This document shows, piece by piece, positions 6,634 through 13,606 of a stretch of 15,907 nucleotides of DNA. Numbering within the stretch: the first letter of the stretch is position 1; every line of letters starts with the position of its first letter. The translations under genes and the position numbers were made by a program. The notes below the pieces were generated by a model, which worked only from the letters and a program-made list of their open reading frames with translations, ran no database searches and had not been told where the DNA came from. The stretch is taken from NCBI GenBank assembly GCA_035528995.1, contig DATKXO010000149.1, positions 1-15,907 on the forward strand. Direction: 5' to 3'. The stretch is from DATKXO01 sp035528995 (GTDB lineage Bacteria > Planctomycetota > Phycisphaerae > UBA1845).

Positions 6634-7816
6634 GCTGCCCATTCCGCCGCCCGATCCGCTGGGCCTGCCCGCACCGGCCGCCGTGTTCGTCGTGCTGATG
6701 CACGTCACCTTCCTGCTGCACGTTCTGTTCATGAACGGGACGCTGGGCGGGATGCTGATCGCGTGCGAACTCAACGCCATGGCGTTGGCGGGGCACCGGC
6801 CGAGCAATCGCCTGGCCCGCCTGCTCCACCAGGCCATCCCGGTGTCCACCAGCATGGCCATCACCTTCGGCGTCGCGCCGCTCCTGTTCGTGCAGGTGTT
6901 GTACGGACAGTTCTTCTACACGGCGTTCGCGCTGATGGGCCCCACGTGGCTCGCTGCGCTGGGCGCGCTGTTGGTCGGCTTCTACGCGATTTATCTGATC
7001 GCGTACTATGGGTCGAACGCACTGCTCAACAAGGCCGGCGCGTGGGACGATCGTCCCGGGCGGCGGCTGTTCATCTCGTGCATTGCAACGGTCCTTCTGT
7101 TGGGCATCGCCTGGGTGTTCACCCAGAACCACGTGCTGAGCCTGCACCCGAATCGCTGGGCAATGGGCGACGAATGGAAGATCGGCCGGCTTTTCGTGGG
7201 TGCGCCGATGTCGCTGCCTCGTTACATCCACAACGTAGTCGGGGCGGTGGCGGTGGCGGGGATGTGGATCGTGGCACTGGGTTGGTGGCGGCGCCGGCGC
7301 GGGCTGGACCAAGCCGACACCGCCCGCTTCACCATTCGACTGGGGCTGTGGATCGTCACGGTCCTGGCCGGCCTGCAGGTGGTCATGGGGCCGGTGCTGC
7401 TCTTCTCGCTCGATCGGGGTGTGCGAAGCGAGGTCTTCGGGTTCGATACACTTGGCGGCGCGATCTGGACGGTGACGCTGTTCACCGCCCTGCCAGTGCA
7501 GTTGGCCGGAGCGGTCCAGGGCATTCGCCAGCCCCTGCGAGGGCGATGGTCGCTGCTGGCTGCCGGGGGGATGTTGGTGACGGTGATCGGCATGGTCTGT
7601 GCCCACGAGCAGGTCAGGGTGAGCTACCTGGCCGCTCTGGAGCACGCACACGCGCCGGGGCAGACCGAGCCGGTCGTCCGCACACAGCCGGTGGCGATGA
7701 TCGTGTTCGCGTCCTGCTTCGTGCTCGCTCTGATCGTGCTGCCCGTGATCCTGCGGTGGATCACCCGGCTGCCGACCACCGAACGAGCACCCGCCTCCGG
7801 CACACCCGAACCGTAG
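6623..7816 (+). CDS. Second membrane subunit of the bd-like oxidase, a diverged CydA paralog
   Basis: A 397-residue multi-pass membrane protein (about nine or ten helices) translated from an ATG that overlaps the end of subunit I by 11 bases, which suggests coupled translation. It does not look like CydB. Its own helices instead line up with subunit I: an H-x5-H pair (His27, His33) in the first helix, 'FGVAPLLFVQVLYG' near residue 82, and 'YLIAYYGSNAL' near 124, where subunit I has 'YVYYYGWDRL'. The two active-site glutamates are absent. 'RYIHNVVGAVAVAGMW' near residue 200 resembles the helix of E. coli CydA that carries His186, the heme b558 ligand, which subunit I appears to lack. I infer a structural or electron-relay subunit formed by gene duplication. 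Membrane-protein identity and operon link are firm; the paralogy is read by eye. Confidence 0.75.
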   Translation: MPTELPIPPPDPLGLPAPAAVFVVLMHVTFLLHVLFMNGTLGGMLIACELNAMALAGHRPSNRLARLLHQAIPVSTSMAITFGVAPLLFVQVLYGQFFYTAFALMGPTWLAALGALLVGFYAIYLIAYYGSNALLNKAGAWDDRPGRRLFISCIATVLLLGIAWVFTQNHVLSLHPNRWAMGDEWKIGRLFVGAPMSLPRYIHNVVGAVAVAGMWIVALGWWRRRRGLDQADTARFTIRLGLWIVTVLAGLQVVMGPVLLFSLDRGVRSEVFGFDTLGGAIWTVTLFTALPVQLAGAVQGIRQPLRGRWSLLAAGGMLVTVIGMVCAHEQVRVSYLAALEHAHAPGQTEPVVRTQPVAMIVFASCFVLALIVLPVILRWITRLPTTERAPASGTPEP

Positions 7817-7826
7817 GCCGCCCGGC

Positions 7827-7855
7827 TTGCCGGTCCGCGCGGCCGGCCCTACATT
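7827..7855 (+). promoter_or_regulatory. Possible promoter of the threonine aldolase gene
   Basis: TTGCCG (7827-7832) and TACATT (7850-7855) are 17 bases apart in the short gap after the oxidase operon. Transcription would start near 7862, leaving a leader of about 56 bases. The match is moderate in a very GC-rich gap. Confidence 0.35.
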
Positions 7856-7917
7856 TGCCGCCATGACGCCTCAGAGCACGAGCAGGATGGAATCCGTGGG
7901 TTCCAAGAGTCAACACA

Positions 7918-8961
7918 ATGAGCAATGAACCTGTCGTCGATCTACGCAGTGACACGGTCACCAGACCTTCGCCGGAGATGCGCCGGGCGATCGCCGAGGC
8001 CGAGGTCGGGGACGACGTCCTCGGTGACGACCCGACGGTCATCCGCCTGCAGGAGAAGGTGGCCGGGCTGATGGGCAAGGAGGCGGCCGTCTTCGTGCCC
8101 TCGGGCACCATGGCCAACCAGACGGCCATTCGAGCCCAGACCGAGCCCGGTGACGAGATCATCGCCCACTGCGAATCGCACATTTACCACTACGAGTCGG
8201 GGGCGCCGTTTGCCTTGTCGGGCTGCTCGATGCGGATGATGCAGGGCGAGCGCGGCCTGTTCGACGCGGCGCAGGTGCGGGCCGCCATCCGGCCGACCGA
8301 GTCGCACTTCTCGCAGACTCGCCTGGTGGTGATCGAGAACACGCACAACCGCGGCGGCGGGGCGATCTGGCCCATGGAGCGGATCATTGACATCCGCAAA
8401 ACGGCCCAGGAATTCGGGCTCAGAATGCACCTGGACGGCGCCCGACTGCTAAACGCGTCAGTGGCCACGGGCATCAGCCCGGCCGAGTACGCCGGCCAGT
8501 TCGACACCGTCTCGACGTGCTTCTCGAAAGGGCTGGGCGCGCCGGTTGGTTCGGCGGTCGCGGGGTCGTCCGAGACCATTCGCCGGGTGCACCGCTTTCG
8601 CAAGATGTTCGGGGGCGGCATGCGACAGGCCGGCATTCTGGCCGCCGCCGCCGAGTACGCCCTGGAGCACAACGTCGATCGCCTGGCCGACGACCACGCC
8701 AACGCCAAACGGCTGGCCACCGCCCTTGCGGAGATGCCCGGCGTGTCCATCGCTCTGGACACGGTCGAAACGAACATCCTGTTCTTCGACGTGGACGAAT
8801 CTGTTGGGACGGCCGCGGACTTCACCACGCGTCTGCGCGGCGAGGGCGTGTGGATGCTGCCCACGGCTCCGCAACGTGTCCGGGCGGTCACGCATCTGGA
8901 CGTCACCGCGGCCGACATCGACCGGGCCATCGAGGTTCTGCGGCGGCTGTTGACGGCCTAG
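7918..8961 (+). CDS. ltaE: Low-specificity L-threonine aldolase (PLP enzyme)
   Basis: A 347-residue cytoplasmic fold-type I PLP enzyme that cleaves L-threonine or L-allo-threonine to glycine and acetaldehyde. The N-terminus 'VDLRSDTVTRP' and 'VGDDVLGDDPTV' are hallmarks of the family. Further on are 'FVPSGTMANQ' (residues 59-68), His88 in 'ESHIYHYE' that matches the His stacking on the cofactor, 'HLDGARLLNA' with Asp173 binding the pyridine nitrogen, and 'CFSKGLGAP' with Lys204 as the Schiff-base lysine. The length is normal for the family. ATG 7918 fits the family N-terminus; the ribosome site is poor (AAGAG, 12 bases upstream). It has its own possible promoter and no obvious operon partner, being 101 bases after the oxidase genes and 223 bases before the transporter. 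It may supply glycine or serve threonine breakdown. L- versus L-allo preference cannot be read from the sequence. Confidence 0.93.
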   Translation: MSNEPVVDLRSDTVTRPSPEMRRAIAEAEVGDDVLGDDPTVIRLQEKVAGLMGKEAAVFVPSGTMANQTAIRAQTEPGDEIIAHCESHIYHYESGAPFALSGCSMRMMQGERGLFDAAQVRAAIRPTESHFSQTRLVVIENTHNRGGGAIWPMERIIDIRKTAQEFGLRMHLDGARLLNASVATGISPAEYAGQFDTVSTCFSKGLGAPVGSAVAGSSETIRRVHRFRKMFGGGMRQAGILAAAAEYALEHNVDRLADDHANAKRLATALAEMPGVSIALDTVETNILFFDVDESVGTAADFTTRLRGEGVWMLPTAPQRVRAVTHLDVTAADIDRAIEVLRRLLTA

Positions 8962-9002
8962 ACGAGCTTCCTTCTGGTCGGCCAGAGGGTGCGCCGGCTG
9001 GT

Positions 9003-9030
9003 TTGCTTGCCCGGGCGGGTCTGCTATGCT
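9003..9030 (+). promoter_or_regulatory. Probable extended -10 promoter of the transporter gene
   Basis: TTGCTT (9003-9008), a 16-base spacer, then TATGCT (9025-9030) preceded by TGC, which makes an extended -10. Transcription would start near 9037, giving a leader of about 148 bases before ATG 9185. Confidence 0.5.
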
Positions 9031-9063
9031 GTGCGGCCGATATCCAGGGAGGACGCCATCCGC

Positions 9064-9132
9064 GTGAACGCCGCCGACCGACCAACCGCCAGAACGCACG
9101 CCGAAGGGCTACACCCGCCCGGATGCGAATGA
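9064..9132 (+). CDS. Possible 22-codon upstream ORF in the transporter leader
   Basis: A GTG at 9064 opens a 22-codon frame ending with TGA at 9130-9132. GGGAGGA at 9047-9053 lies 10 bases before the GTG. The frame sits wholly inside the predicted leader of the transporter mRNA, and a hairpin (arms 9135-9140 and 9152-9157) follows directly. This layout would suit a leader peptide that controls the gene downstream. Such a short frame can also arise by chance in GC-rich DNA, and the peptide (with no run of one amino acid) gives no hint of what would be sensed. Confidence 0.25.
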   Translation: MNAADRPTARTHAEGLHPPGCE

Positions 9133-9134
9133 GC

Positions 9135-9157
9135 AGAGGGCTTTCCCGATTCCCTCT
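9135..9157 (+). promoter_or_regulatory. Small hairpin in the transporter leader
   Basis: AGAGGG (9135-9140) can pair with CCCTCT (9152-9157) around an 11-base loop. It ends 10 bases before the AGGAGG ribosome site at 9168-9173, so it could tune access to that site. A 6-bp stem is weak evidence alone. Confidence 0.3.
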
Positions 9158-9167
9158 TTGCCGTGTG

Positions 9168-9173
9168 AGGAGG
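9168..9173 (+). promoter_or_regulatory. Ribosome binding site that sets the transporter start
   Basis: AGGAGG ends 11 bases before ATG 9185. An in-frame TTG at 9158 lies upstream of this site and lacks one of its own, so the ATG is preferred. Confidence 0.6.
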
Positions 9174-9184
9174 AACCGATACCA

Positions 9185-12163
9185 ATGAGCGAGCAGAACG
9201 CAGACACGCCCGGGCAGCCCAAGAGCCCCTGGCAGGAGATCACCCAGCCCTTCATCGACCTGCTCCACGCCCCGCGTGCGCTCTGGGGCATCAACCTGGC
9301 ATACGTGATCGAGGGCATGGTCTACTTCGGGATGCTGGGCTACCTGTCCATTTACTTTTCGGATTATGTCTTCCAGGCCATCGACGGAGCGAACGAGGCG
9401 GCGCACTACATGGTCATGGTGCTGACCGCAGGCATCACCATTGCCATGTTCTTCCTGGGGATCGTGGCCGACAAGCGCGGCGTGCGTTTCGCCCTCATCG
9501 CGGCCTTTCTGTGCATGCTGGTGGGGCGAGCCATCTGGTCGGGCGGACCGAACCTCTTCGGGCTGCAGCCCGTGCGGCCGGGCGTGTTCGTGGGCGATAA
9601 GGTGAGCCTGCGTGTGGGCAAGCTGGAGACCAGGCAGGGCGTCAAGACCATCACGGAGGCGGAGGTCTTCGCCAACGACGAGGGCGGAGCGGACGTCGAT
9701 GGTATATTCAAACTCGACTTGGCCGCCGGCGACGGAACCGCCCCGACCCAGGCTCTCGAATCGAGACTGGTCCAGTTGAGCCGGGCCCAGGTGGTGAGCG
9801 GCAAGGACGAGGAATGGACGGTGCGCTACGGCTCCAAACCCGTAGAGGCCAAGCTGTTCCTTCACTCCGCCAGCGAGCTGAGCCTCCATTCCGGCGACAC
9901 CATCTCGCTGTCCCGAGCCTACGTAACAAGAATGATGACGGCGGAGCAAGAGACGGAGGAGAAGGAGAAGGCGGCATCGAAGGAGCCGACGCTCGGTAAA
10001 GGAGCGGTCATCTCGCTCAACCGAGCGACAGTGATCAAGGAGGATGAAGACGGCACAGGATTCGCTATTGAAGTGCGTTGGCCCGAGGACGTCGCCAGCG
10101 TCGACACGTCTGCATGCAAGGAACCGGAGACGGAGTATCTGATTCGCAGCCATTGGCTGAGCGAAGTCGACGCGATTGATACATTCCCGTTGGACCTCGC
10201 CCAGGGCGATGGGACGGTGCCGGACGCCACCCTGGAGTCCTTTCGCGCTCAGCTAAGTGAAGCGAAGCTCGTAGAAGGAGAGGGGCGAGAGTGGACAGTC
10301 GAATACGGGGGCAAGCCTGTCCAAGCCCGGCTGCGGATCAAGGACGAAGAGCGTGGGGCGGTCAAGATCGAATCGGTCCCCGACCTATCGCTCGGCGACG
10401 GAAGAGCACCTGACGCGGAACTGGCGGGCCAGCGGGTTCAGGTCGGCAAAGCTGAACTGATCCAGTGCGAGGGCGAAAACTGGCGAATCCGATACGGGCG
10501 CGGACCCGTCACGGCACGGTTGCTGGTCGGATCAGCGAAGCATGCGGCCCTTGCGCCGGGAGCCCTGATTTCGCTCCGCCGCGCCGATGTCGTCGAATCG
10601 CCGCAGGGTGAAGCCGGATTCGTGCTCCGTGCTCGCTGGCCCGACGACTTCGCCGCTGTCGACACCTTCCAATGCGAGGAGTCGCCCTACCGCACGATTG
10701 TCACACCCGACGAGAAACTGCTCAAGAACGACTCGAGGAATCCCGTCGTCGAGCAATCGTCGGCGATCCAGGACGCCCGGGGCGTCACCATCGCCGAGCT
10801 GCGCGAGATGGAGGACGGTCAGGTCAACGTTGCCCTGAAGGACGTGTACGTCACCTACGTCCGCAATGGCGGGTACATGGTTCAGGCGGCAGAGAATGGT
10901 CCGGCCGTATCCGTTTTTGTCAGCCCCTTCCGGTCGTCGCTGCAAATCGTCACCGTGGTGGGCATACTCCTGGTTGTAATCGGATATGGCATGTATCAGC
11001 CGGCGGCGTACGCCGGCGTGCGGAAATTCACCACGCCCAAGACGGCGGCCATGGGCTTCGCCATGCTCTACGCCCTGATGAACCTGGGCGGCTGGTTTCC
11101 GACTTTTGCCTTCCTGCTACGCGACGACGATTACCTTGGCCTGGGAATCCCGGGCACTTTCTGGGTGTACACTGGTTTCACCGTCCTGGCCCTGCTCGTG
11201 ACCGTTGTCATCCTGAACAAACGGACAGTAACCAAGGCCGAGGCCACCGCCAAGGCTGAGACGGCCCGAATCAAGGCGGAAGAACCGGGCGGCCAACAAG
11301 ATACCCCACCGGAGGCAAAGAACGGGGAAGAGACAAGGCCATCCGACGCCGATTTCCCCGAACGCCCCCCCATCAAGTCGCACATGTGGCTGTTGTGGAT
11401 CGGCGCCATGGTCCTGGTGCTCTTCAAGGGAGAATCGCCCTGGTACCACACCTGGGAGGACGCCCTTTGGCGTTGGTACATCGCCGGCGCCATCTTTGTC
11501 TCACCGGTTTTCATCGCGACGGTACCTCGGCTGCGAAACTGGATCGCCATACACCCACTGCAGAACGGCAAGTTCGCCTTCTTCATCTTCGCCCTGATCC
11601 CCGTCCAGACGCTGTTCACGTACAATTGGCTGGTCTTGCCGCCATACATCAACCGGGCGTTCGAAGGCTGGATCGGCGACAAGTTCGAGATAGCCGCCAA
11701 CGCCAACCCGCTCCTCATCTTCATCGCCGTCCCGATCATCACGGCCCTGACCCAAAAGGCCAAGGTGTACAACATGATGATCTACGGCACGTTCATCATG
11801 GCCGCCCCGGCGTTCCTGCTCGTCATCGGACCACACTGGTACACGCTGGCCGCGTACCTGCTCATCATGACCATCGGCGAGGCGATGTGGCAGCCGCGAT
11901 TCCTGCAATATGCCGCGGAGATCGCTCCGGAAGGTCGCACCGGGGAGTACATGGGCGTGGCCCAGTTCCCCTGGTTCCTGACCAAGGTGCTTGTGCCGCT
12001 GCTCTACTCCGGTCGAATGATGGACCGGTACTGCCCAGCCGAAGGCGTGAGGAGTACAGAGTTCATGTGGTTCATCTTCGGCTGCATCGCGATTACCTCG
12101 ACGCTCCTGCTGATTCTGGCCAAGGGCTGGGTCGGCAAGGACTTCAAGACCAAGGCCGACTAA
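9185..12163 (+). CDS. MFS transporter with a ~465-residue repeat-containing insert between TM3 and TM4
   Basis: A 992-residue membrane protein. TM1 (about 36-58), TM2 (73-94), the MFS motif A 'GIVADKRG' (92-99) and TM3 (101-118) are typical of the superfamily. Then residues 119-583 form a large soluble insert, and helices resume with 'LQIVTVVGILLVV' at about 586, continuing to the C-terminus for some 12-14 helices in all. By MFS topology the TM3-TM4 loop faces the periplasm. The insert holds three copies of one module (about 175-228, 334-385, 400-450; core 'LGDG..P...L', then 'EWTVRYG.KPV.ARL'), two full copies (269-311, 456-497) and two short ones (near 137 and 237) of another (core 'G..ISL.RA.V', ending 'RWP.D.A.VDT..C'), and an OB-like segment at 533-582. 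A charged linker follows TM6. The substrate is unknown; a peptide (POT-like) role is only a guess. The gene is monocistronic. Confidence 0.85.
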   Translation: MSEQNADTPGQPKSPWQEITQPFIDLLHAPRALWGINLAYVIEGMVYFGMLGYLSIYFSDYVFQAIDGANEAAHYMVMVLTAGITIAMFFLGIVADKRGVRFALIAAFLCMLVGRAIWSGGPNLFGLQPVRPGVFVGDKVSLRVGKLETRQGVKTITEAEVFANDEGGADVDGIFKLDLAAGDGTAPTQALESRLVQLSRAQVVSGKDEEWTVRYGSKPVEAKLFLHSASELSLHSGDTISLSRAYVTRMMTAEQETEEKEKAASKEPTLGKGAVISLNRATVIKEDEDGTGFAIEVRWPEDVASVDTSACKEPETEYLIRSHWLSEVDAIDTFPLDLAQGDGTVPDATLESFRAQLSEAKLVEGEGREWTVEYGGKPVQARLRIKDEERGAVKIESVPDLSLGDGRAPDAELAGQRVQVGKAELIQCEGENWRIRYGRGPVTARLLVGSAKHAALAPGALISLRRADVVESPQGEAGFVLRARWPDDFAAVDTFQCEESPYRTIVTPDEKLLKNDSRNPVVEQSSAIQDARGVTIAELREMEDGQVNVALKDVYVTYVRNGGYMVQAAENGPAVSVFVSPFRSSLQIVTVVGILLVVIGYGMYQPAAYAGVRKFTTPKTAAMGFAMLYALMNLGGWFPTFAFLLRDDDYLGLGIPGTFWVYTGFTVLALLVTVVILNKRTVTKAEATAKAETARIKAEEPGGQQDTPPEAKNGEETRPSDADFPERPPIKSHMWLLWIGAMVLVLFKGESPWYHTWEDALWRWYIAGAIFVSPVFIATVPRLRNWIAIHPLQNGKFAFFIFALIPVQTLFTYNWLVLPPYINRAFEGWIGDKFEIAANANPLLIFIAVPIITALTQKAKVYNMMIYGTFIMAAPAFLLVIGPHWYTLAAYLLIMTIGEAMWQPRFLQYAAEIAPEGRTGEYMGVAQFPWFLTKVLVPLLYSGRMMDRYCPAEGVRSTEFMWFIFGCIAITSTLLLILAKGWVGKDFKTKAD

Positions 12164-12186
12164 GGAAGAAGGCCTTTCCTGCCAGG

Positions 12187-12196
12187 GCGTATACGC
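12187..12196. repeat. 10-bp perfect palindrome GCGTATACGC
   Basis: GCGTATACGC reads the same on both strands and lies 24 bases after the transporter stop codon. It is too short to call a function. Confidence 0.3.
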
Positions 12197-12206
12197 GGCT
12201 CTCAGC

Positions 12207-12298
12207 GTGGAACGACGGCTGCTCCGTTACGCAGCGCTCGCCGTGGGATGGTGGTTGCTCCGTTACACGGCGCTCACCGTGGGATGGTGGTTACTCCG
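12207..12298. repeat. 36-bp tandem repeat, about 2.5 copies
   Basis: Copy 1 is 12207-12242, copy 2 is 12243-12278, and a partial third copy covers 12279-12298. Copies 1 and 2 agree at 28 of 36 positions, and all eight differences are transitions. Copies 2 and 3 agree at 19 of their first 20 positions. The third copy contains the TAA stop (12291-12293) of gpsA on the - strand, so the array straddles the end of that gene. Copy 2 can form a CACGG/CCGTG stem. The array fills most of the gap between two convergent genes. Confidence 0.8.
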
Positions 12299-13292
12299 GC
12301 CTGAGTTGCCGGCACATGAGGCTCTCGATGGCATCGGCCGGGGAGGAGTGCTCGAACAGCACCGAGTAGACGGCCGAGGTGATCGGCATATCCACCAGGT
12401 ACTGATGAGCCAGCGCCAGCACGCTCTGTGTCGTAGGGATGCCCTCAACGACAGATGGGCTGGAGGCGATGACGTCGGGCACCGGCATGCCGCGCCCGAT
12501 CTTCTCGCCGGCGGTGCGGTTCCGCCCCAGAGGTGAGATGCAGGTGGTCACCAGATCGCCGATGCCGGCCAGTCCCTTGAAGGTGTCGGCCTGAGCACCC
12601 ATGGCCACGCCGAGGCGGGTGATCTCGACCAGCCCGCGAGTGAGCAGGGCCGCCTTGGCGTTATCACCGGCCTCGATCCCGTCGATGATGCCGGCCGCCA
12701 GGGCGATGACGTTCTTGGTGGCGCCGGCCAGTTCCACGCCGATCAGATCCGGATTGGTGTACACCCGAAAGTGGCCGGTGCTGAAGACGTCCTGGCACAG
12801 GTCGGCCAAGGCCAGGTCGTCGCTGGCCGCGACCACGGTCGCCGGCATACCCGCCGCGACCTCGGGGGCGATGCTGGGCCCGGATAACACGCCGACGGTG
12901 ACCTTGCCCACCAGCTCGGAGATGATCTGGGTCGGGCGGAGCAACGTCTCGATCTCGATTCCCTTGGCCACGCTGACCACGCGGGCCCCCGGCGGGCAGT
13001 GCCCGGCGAACTGCCCCCAGACGTTGCGGATGTACTGGCAGGGCACGGCGTTGACGATCAGGTCCGTGGCGGCGAATGCCTGGGCCGGGTCGGCGGTGGC
13101 CTGGAAGTTGTCGGGCAGGGCGTGCCCGGGCAGGAAGCGCCTGTTCTCGCGATGGCTCTGGATGTCGGCGATCTGCTCGGGGAAGAAGCCCCACATGGCG
13201 ACCTGGATCCCCTGCCGGGCCAGCAGGAGCCCGCACACGGTCCCCATGGCGCCGTCACCGATGATCGTGGCTCGTTCGATCAGTACGGACAT
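12291..13292 (-). CDS. gpsA: Glycerol-3-phosphate dehydrogenase [NAD(P)+]
   Basis: A 333-residue cytoplasmic enzyme that reduces dihydroxyacetone phosphate to sn-glycerol 3-phosphate for membrane phospholipid synthesis. The N-terminal Rossmann fold has 'IIGDGAMGT' (residues 10-18), a G-x-G-x-x-G dinucleotide loop. 'VSVAKGIE' carries Lys110 and 'LSGPSIAPEV' follows near 136. The C-terminal helical domain has 'GATKNVIALAAG' with Lys193, 'GDNAKAALLTRG' and 'GIGDLVTTC' with Asp246, then 'GRNRTAGE'; these are the conserved substrate-site stretches of GpsA. Length is normal. In the first strand 'IIGDGAMG' has Asp where Ala or Gly is more usual between the glycines. The gene lies 19 bases after a small exported-protein gene on the same strand and probably shares its transcript. 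Its ribosome site is weak (TAGG). The stop codon falls inside a tandem repeat shared with the convergent junction. Confidence 0.95.
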   Translation of the reverse strand: MSVLIERATIIGDGAMGTVCGLLLARQGIQVAMWGFFPEQIADIQSHRENRRFLPGHALPDNFQATADPAQAFAATDLIVNAVPCQYIRNVWGQFAGHCPPGARVVSVAKGIEIETLLRPTQIISELVGKVTVGVLSGPSIAPEVAAGMPATVVAASDDLALADLCQDVFSTGHFRVYTNPDLIGVELAGATKNVIALAAGIIDGIEAGDNAKAALLTRGLVEITRLGVAMGAQADTFKGLAGIGDLVTTCISPLGRNRTAGEKIGRGMPVPDVIASSPSVVEGIPTTQSVLALAHQYLVDMPITSAVYSVLFEHSSPADAIESLMCRQLRPE

Positions 13293-13311
13293 GACCTACA
13301 GCAAGCAGCGA

Positions 13312-13506
13312 TCAGAACGGCGAGCTCGCCACGTTGAACTGTTCAGTGAAGTAGAGCCCGATGTACTGGTCCGCTACCGAGATCGCCCAACTCTGGGCCA
13401 GGTCGGTCAGCGTCTGGTTGCAGGCCCCGGTCTGAAACAACGACCCGCAGGCCAGCACCGCAGCCGCCAGTTTCCACCAGCATCTCCGACGAATCGATCT
13501 GAGCAT
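13312..13506 (-). CDS. Small exported protein, lipoprotein-like, 64 residues
   Basis: A 64-residue protein with a clear export signal: basic start 'MLRSIRRR', a hydrophobic stretch 'KLAAAVLACGSLF', and 'QTGAC' around residues 25-29, which could be a relaxed lipobox with Cys29 (the -3 position is Thr instead of Leu) or a signal peptidase I site. About 35 mature residues follow, with several aromatics and no cysteine. The start is very well supported: AAGGAGGG (bases 13518 to 13511) lies 4 bases before the ATG. The gene is 19 bases upstream of gpsA. I do not recognise the family; short proteins with an 'LFQ...C' signal end appear to recur in planctomycete genomes, which is from memory and not checked. 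It ends in Phe and carries no sorting motif. Function unknown. Confidence 0.72.
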   Translation of the reverse strand: MLRSIRRRCWWKLAAAVLACGSLFQTGACNQTLTDLAQSWAISVADQYIGLYFTEQFNVASSPF

Positions 13507-13511
13507 CGCTC

Positions 13512-13517
13512 CCTCCT
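13512..13517 (-). promoter_or_regulatory. Strong ribosome binding site of the small exported protein
   Basis: On the - strand AGGAGG, inside AAGGAGGG, lies 5 bases before the ATG at 13506. It is the main evidence that this short frame is a real gene. Confidence 0.7.
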
Positions 13518-13548
13518 TGGCAGCGCCTCGAGGAACAGACGAGCCGGC

Positions 13549-13554
13549 ATTCTA
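13549..13554 (-). promoter_or_regulatory. Possible -10 element for the small protein/gpsA unit
   Basis: TAGAAT on the - strand matches five of six consensus positions and would place the transcript start near 13542, leaving a leader of about 36 bases with the ribosome site. The -35 position 17 bases upstream (TGGCGG) is poor. Confidence 0.3.
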
Positions 13555-13606
13555 CCGTCGCGGGCCGCCGGCCGCCAGGGCCCGCCCGCGACCGGGGCGG
13601 GAATCC

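Noticed and set aside
5013..6698. A 561-codon + strand frame over the sigma start and the oxidase gene
   Set aside because: The protein is a Gly/Arg/Pro-rich shift product of the oxidase gene; the real frame has helices and heme motifs.
6623..7816. Second oxidase subunit as CydB
   Set aside because: Its helices and motifs line up better with the CydA-like subunit I, including the first-helix histidines and the 'YYG' after helix 4.
12207..12298. CRISPR array
   Set aside because: Only 2.5 direct copies with no spacers between them and no cas genes nearby.
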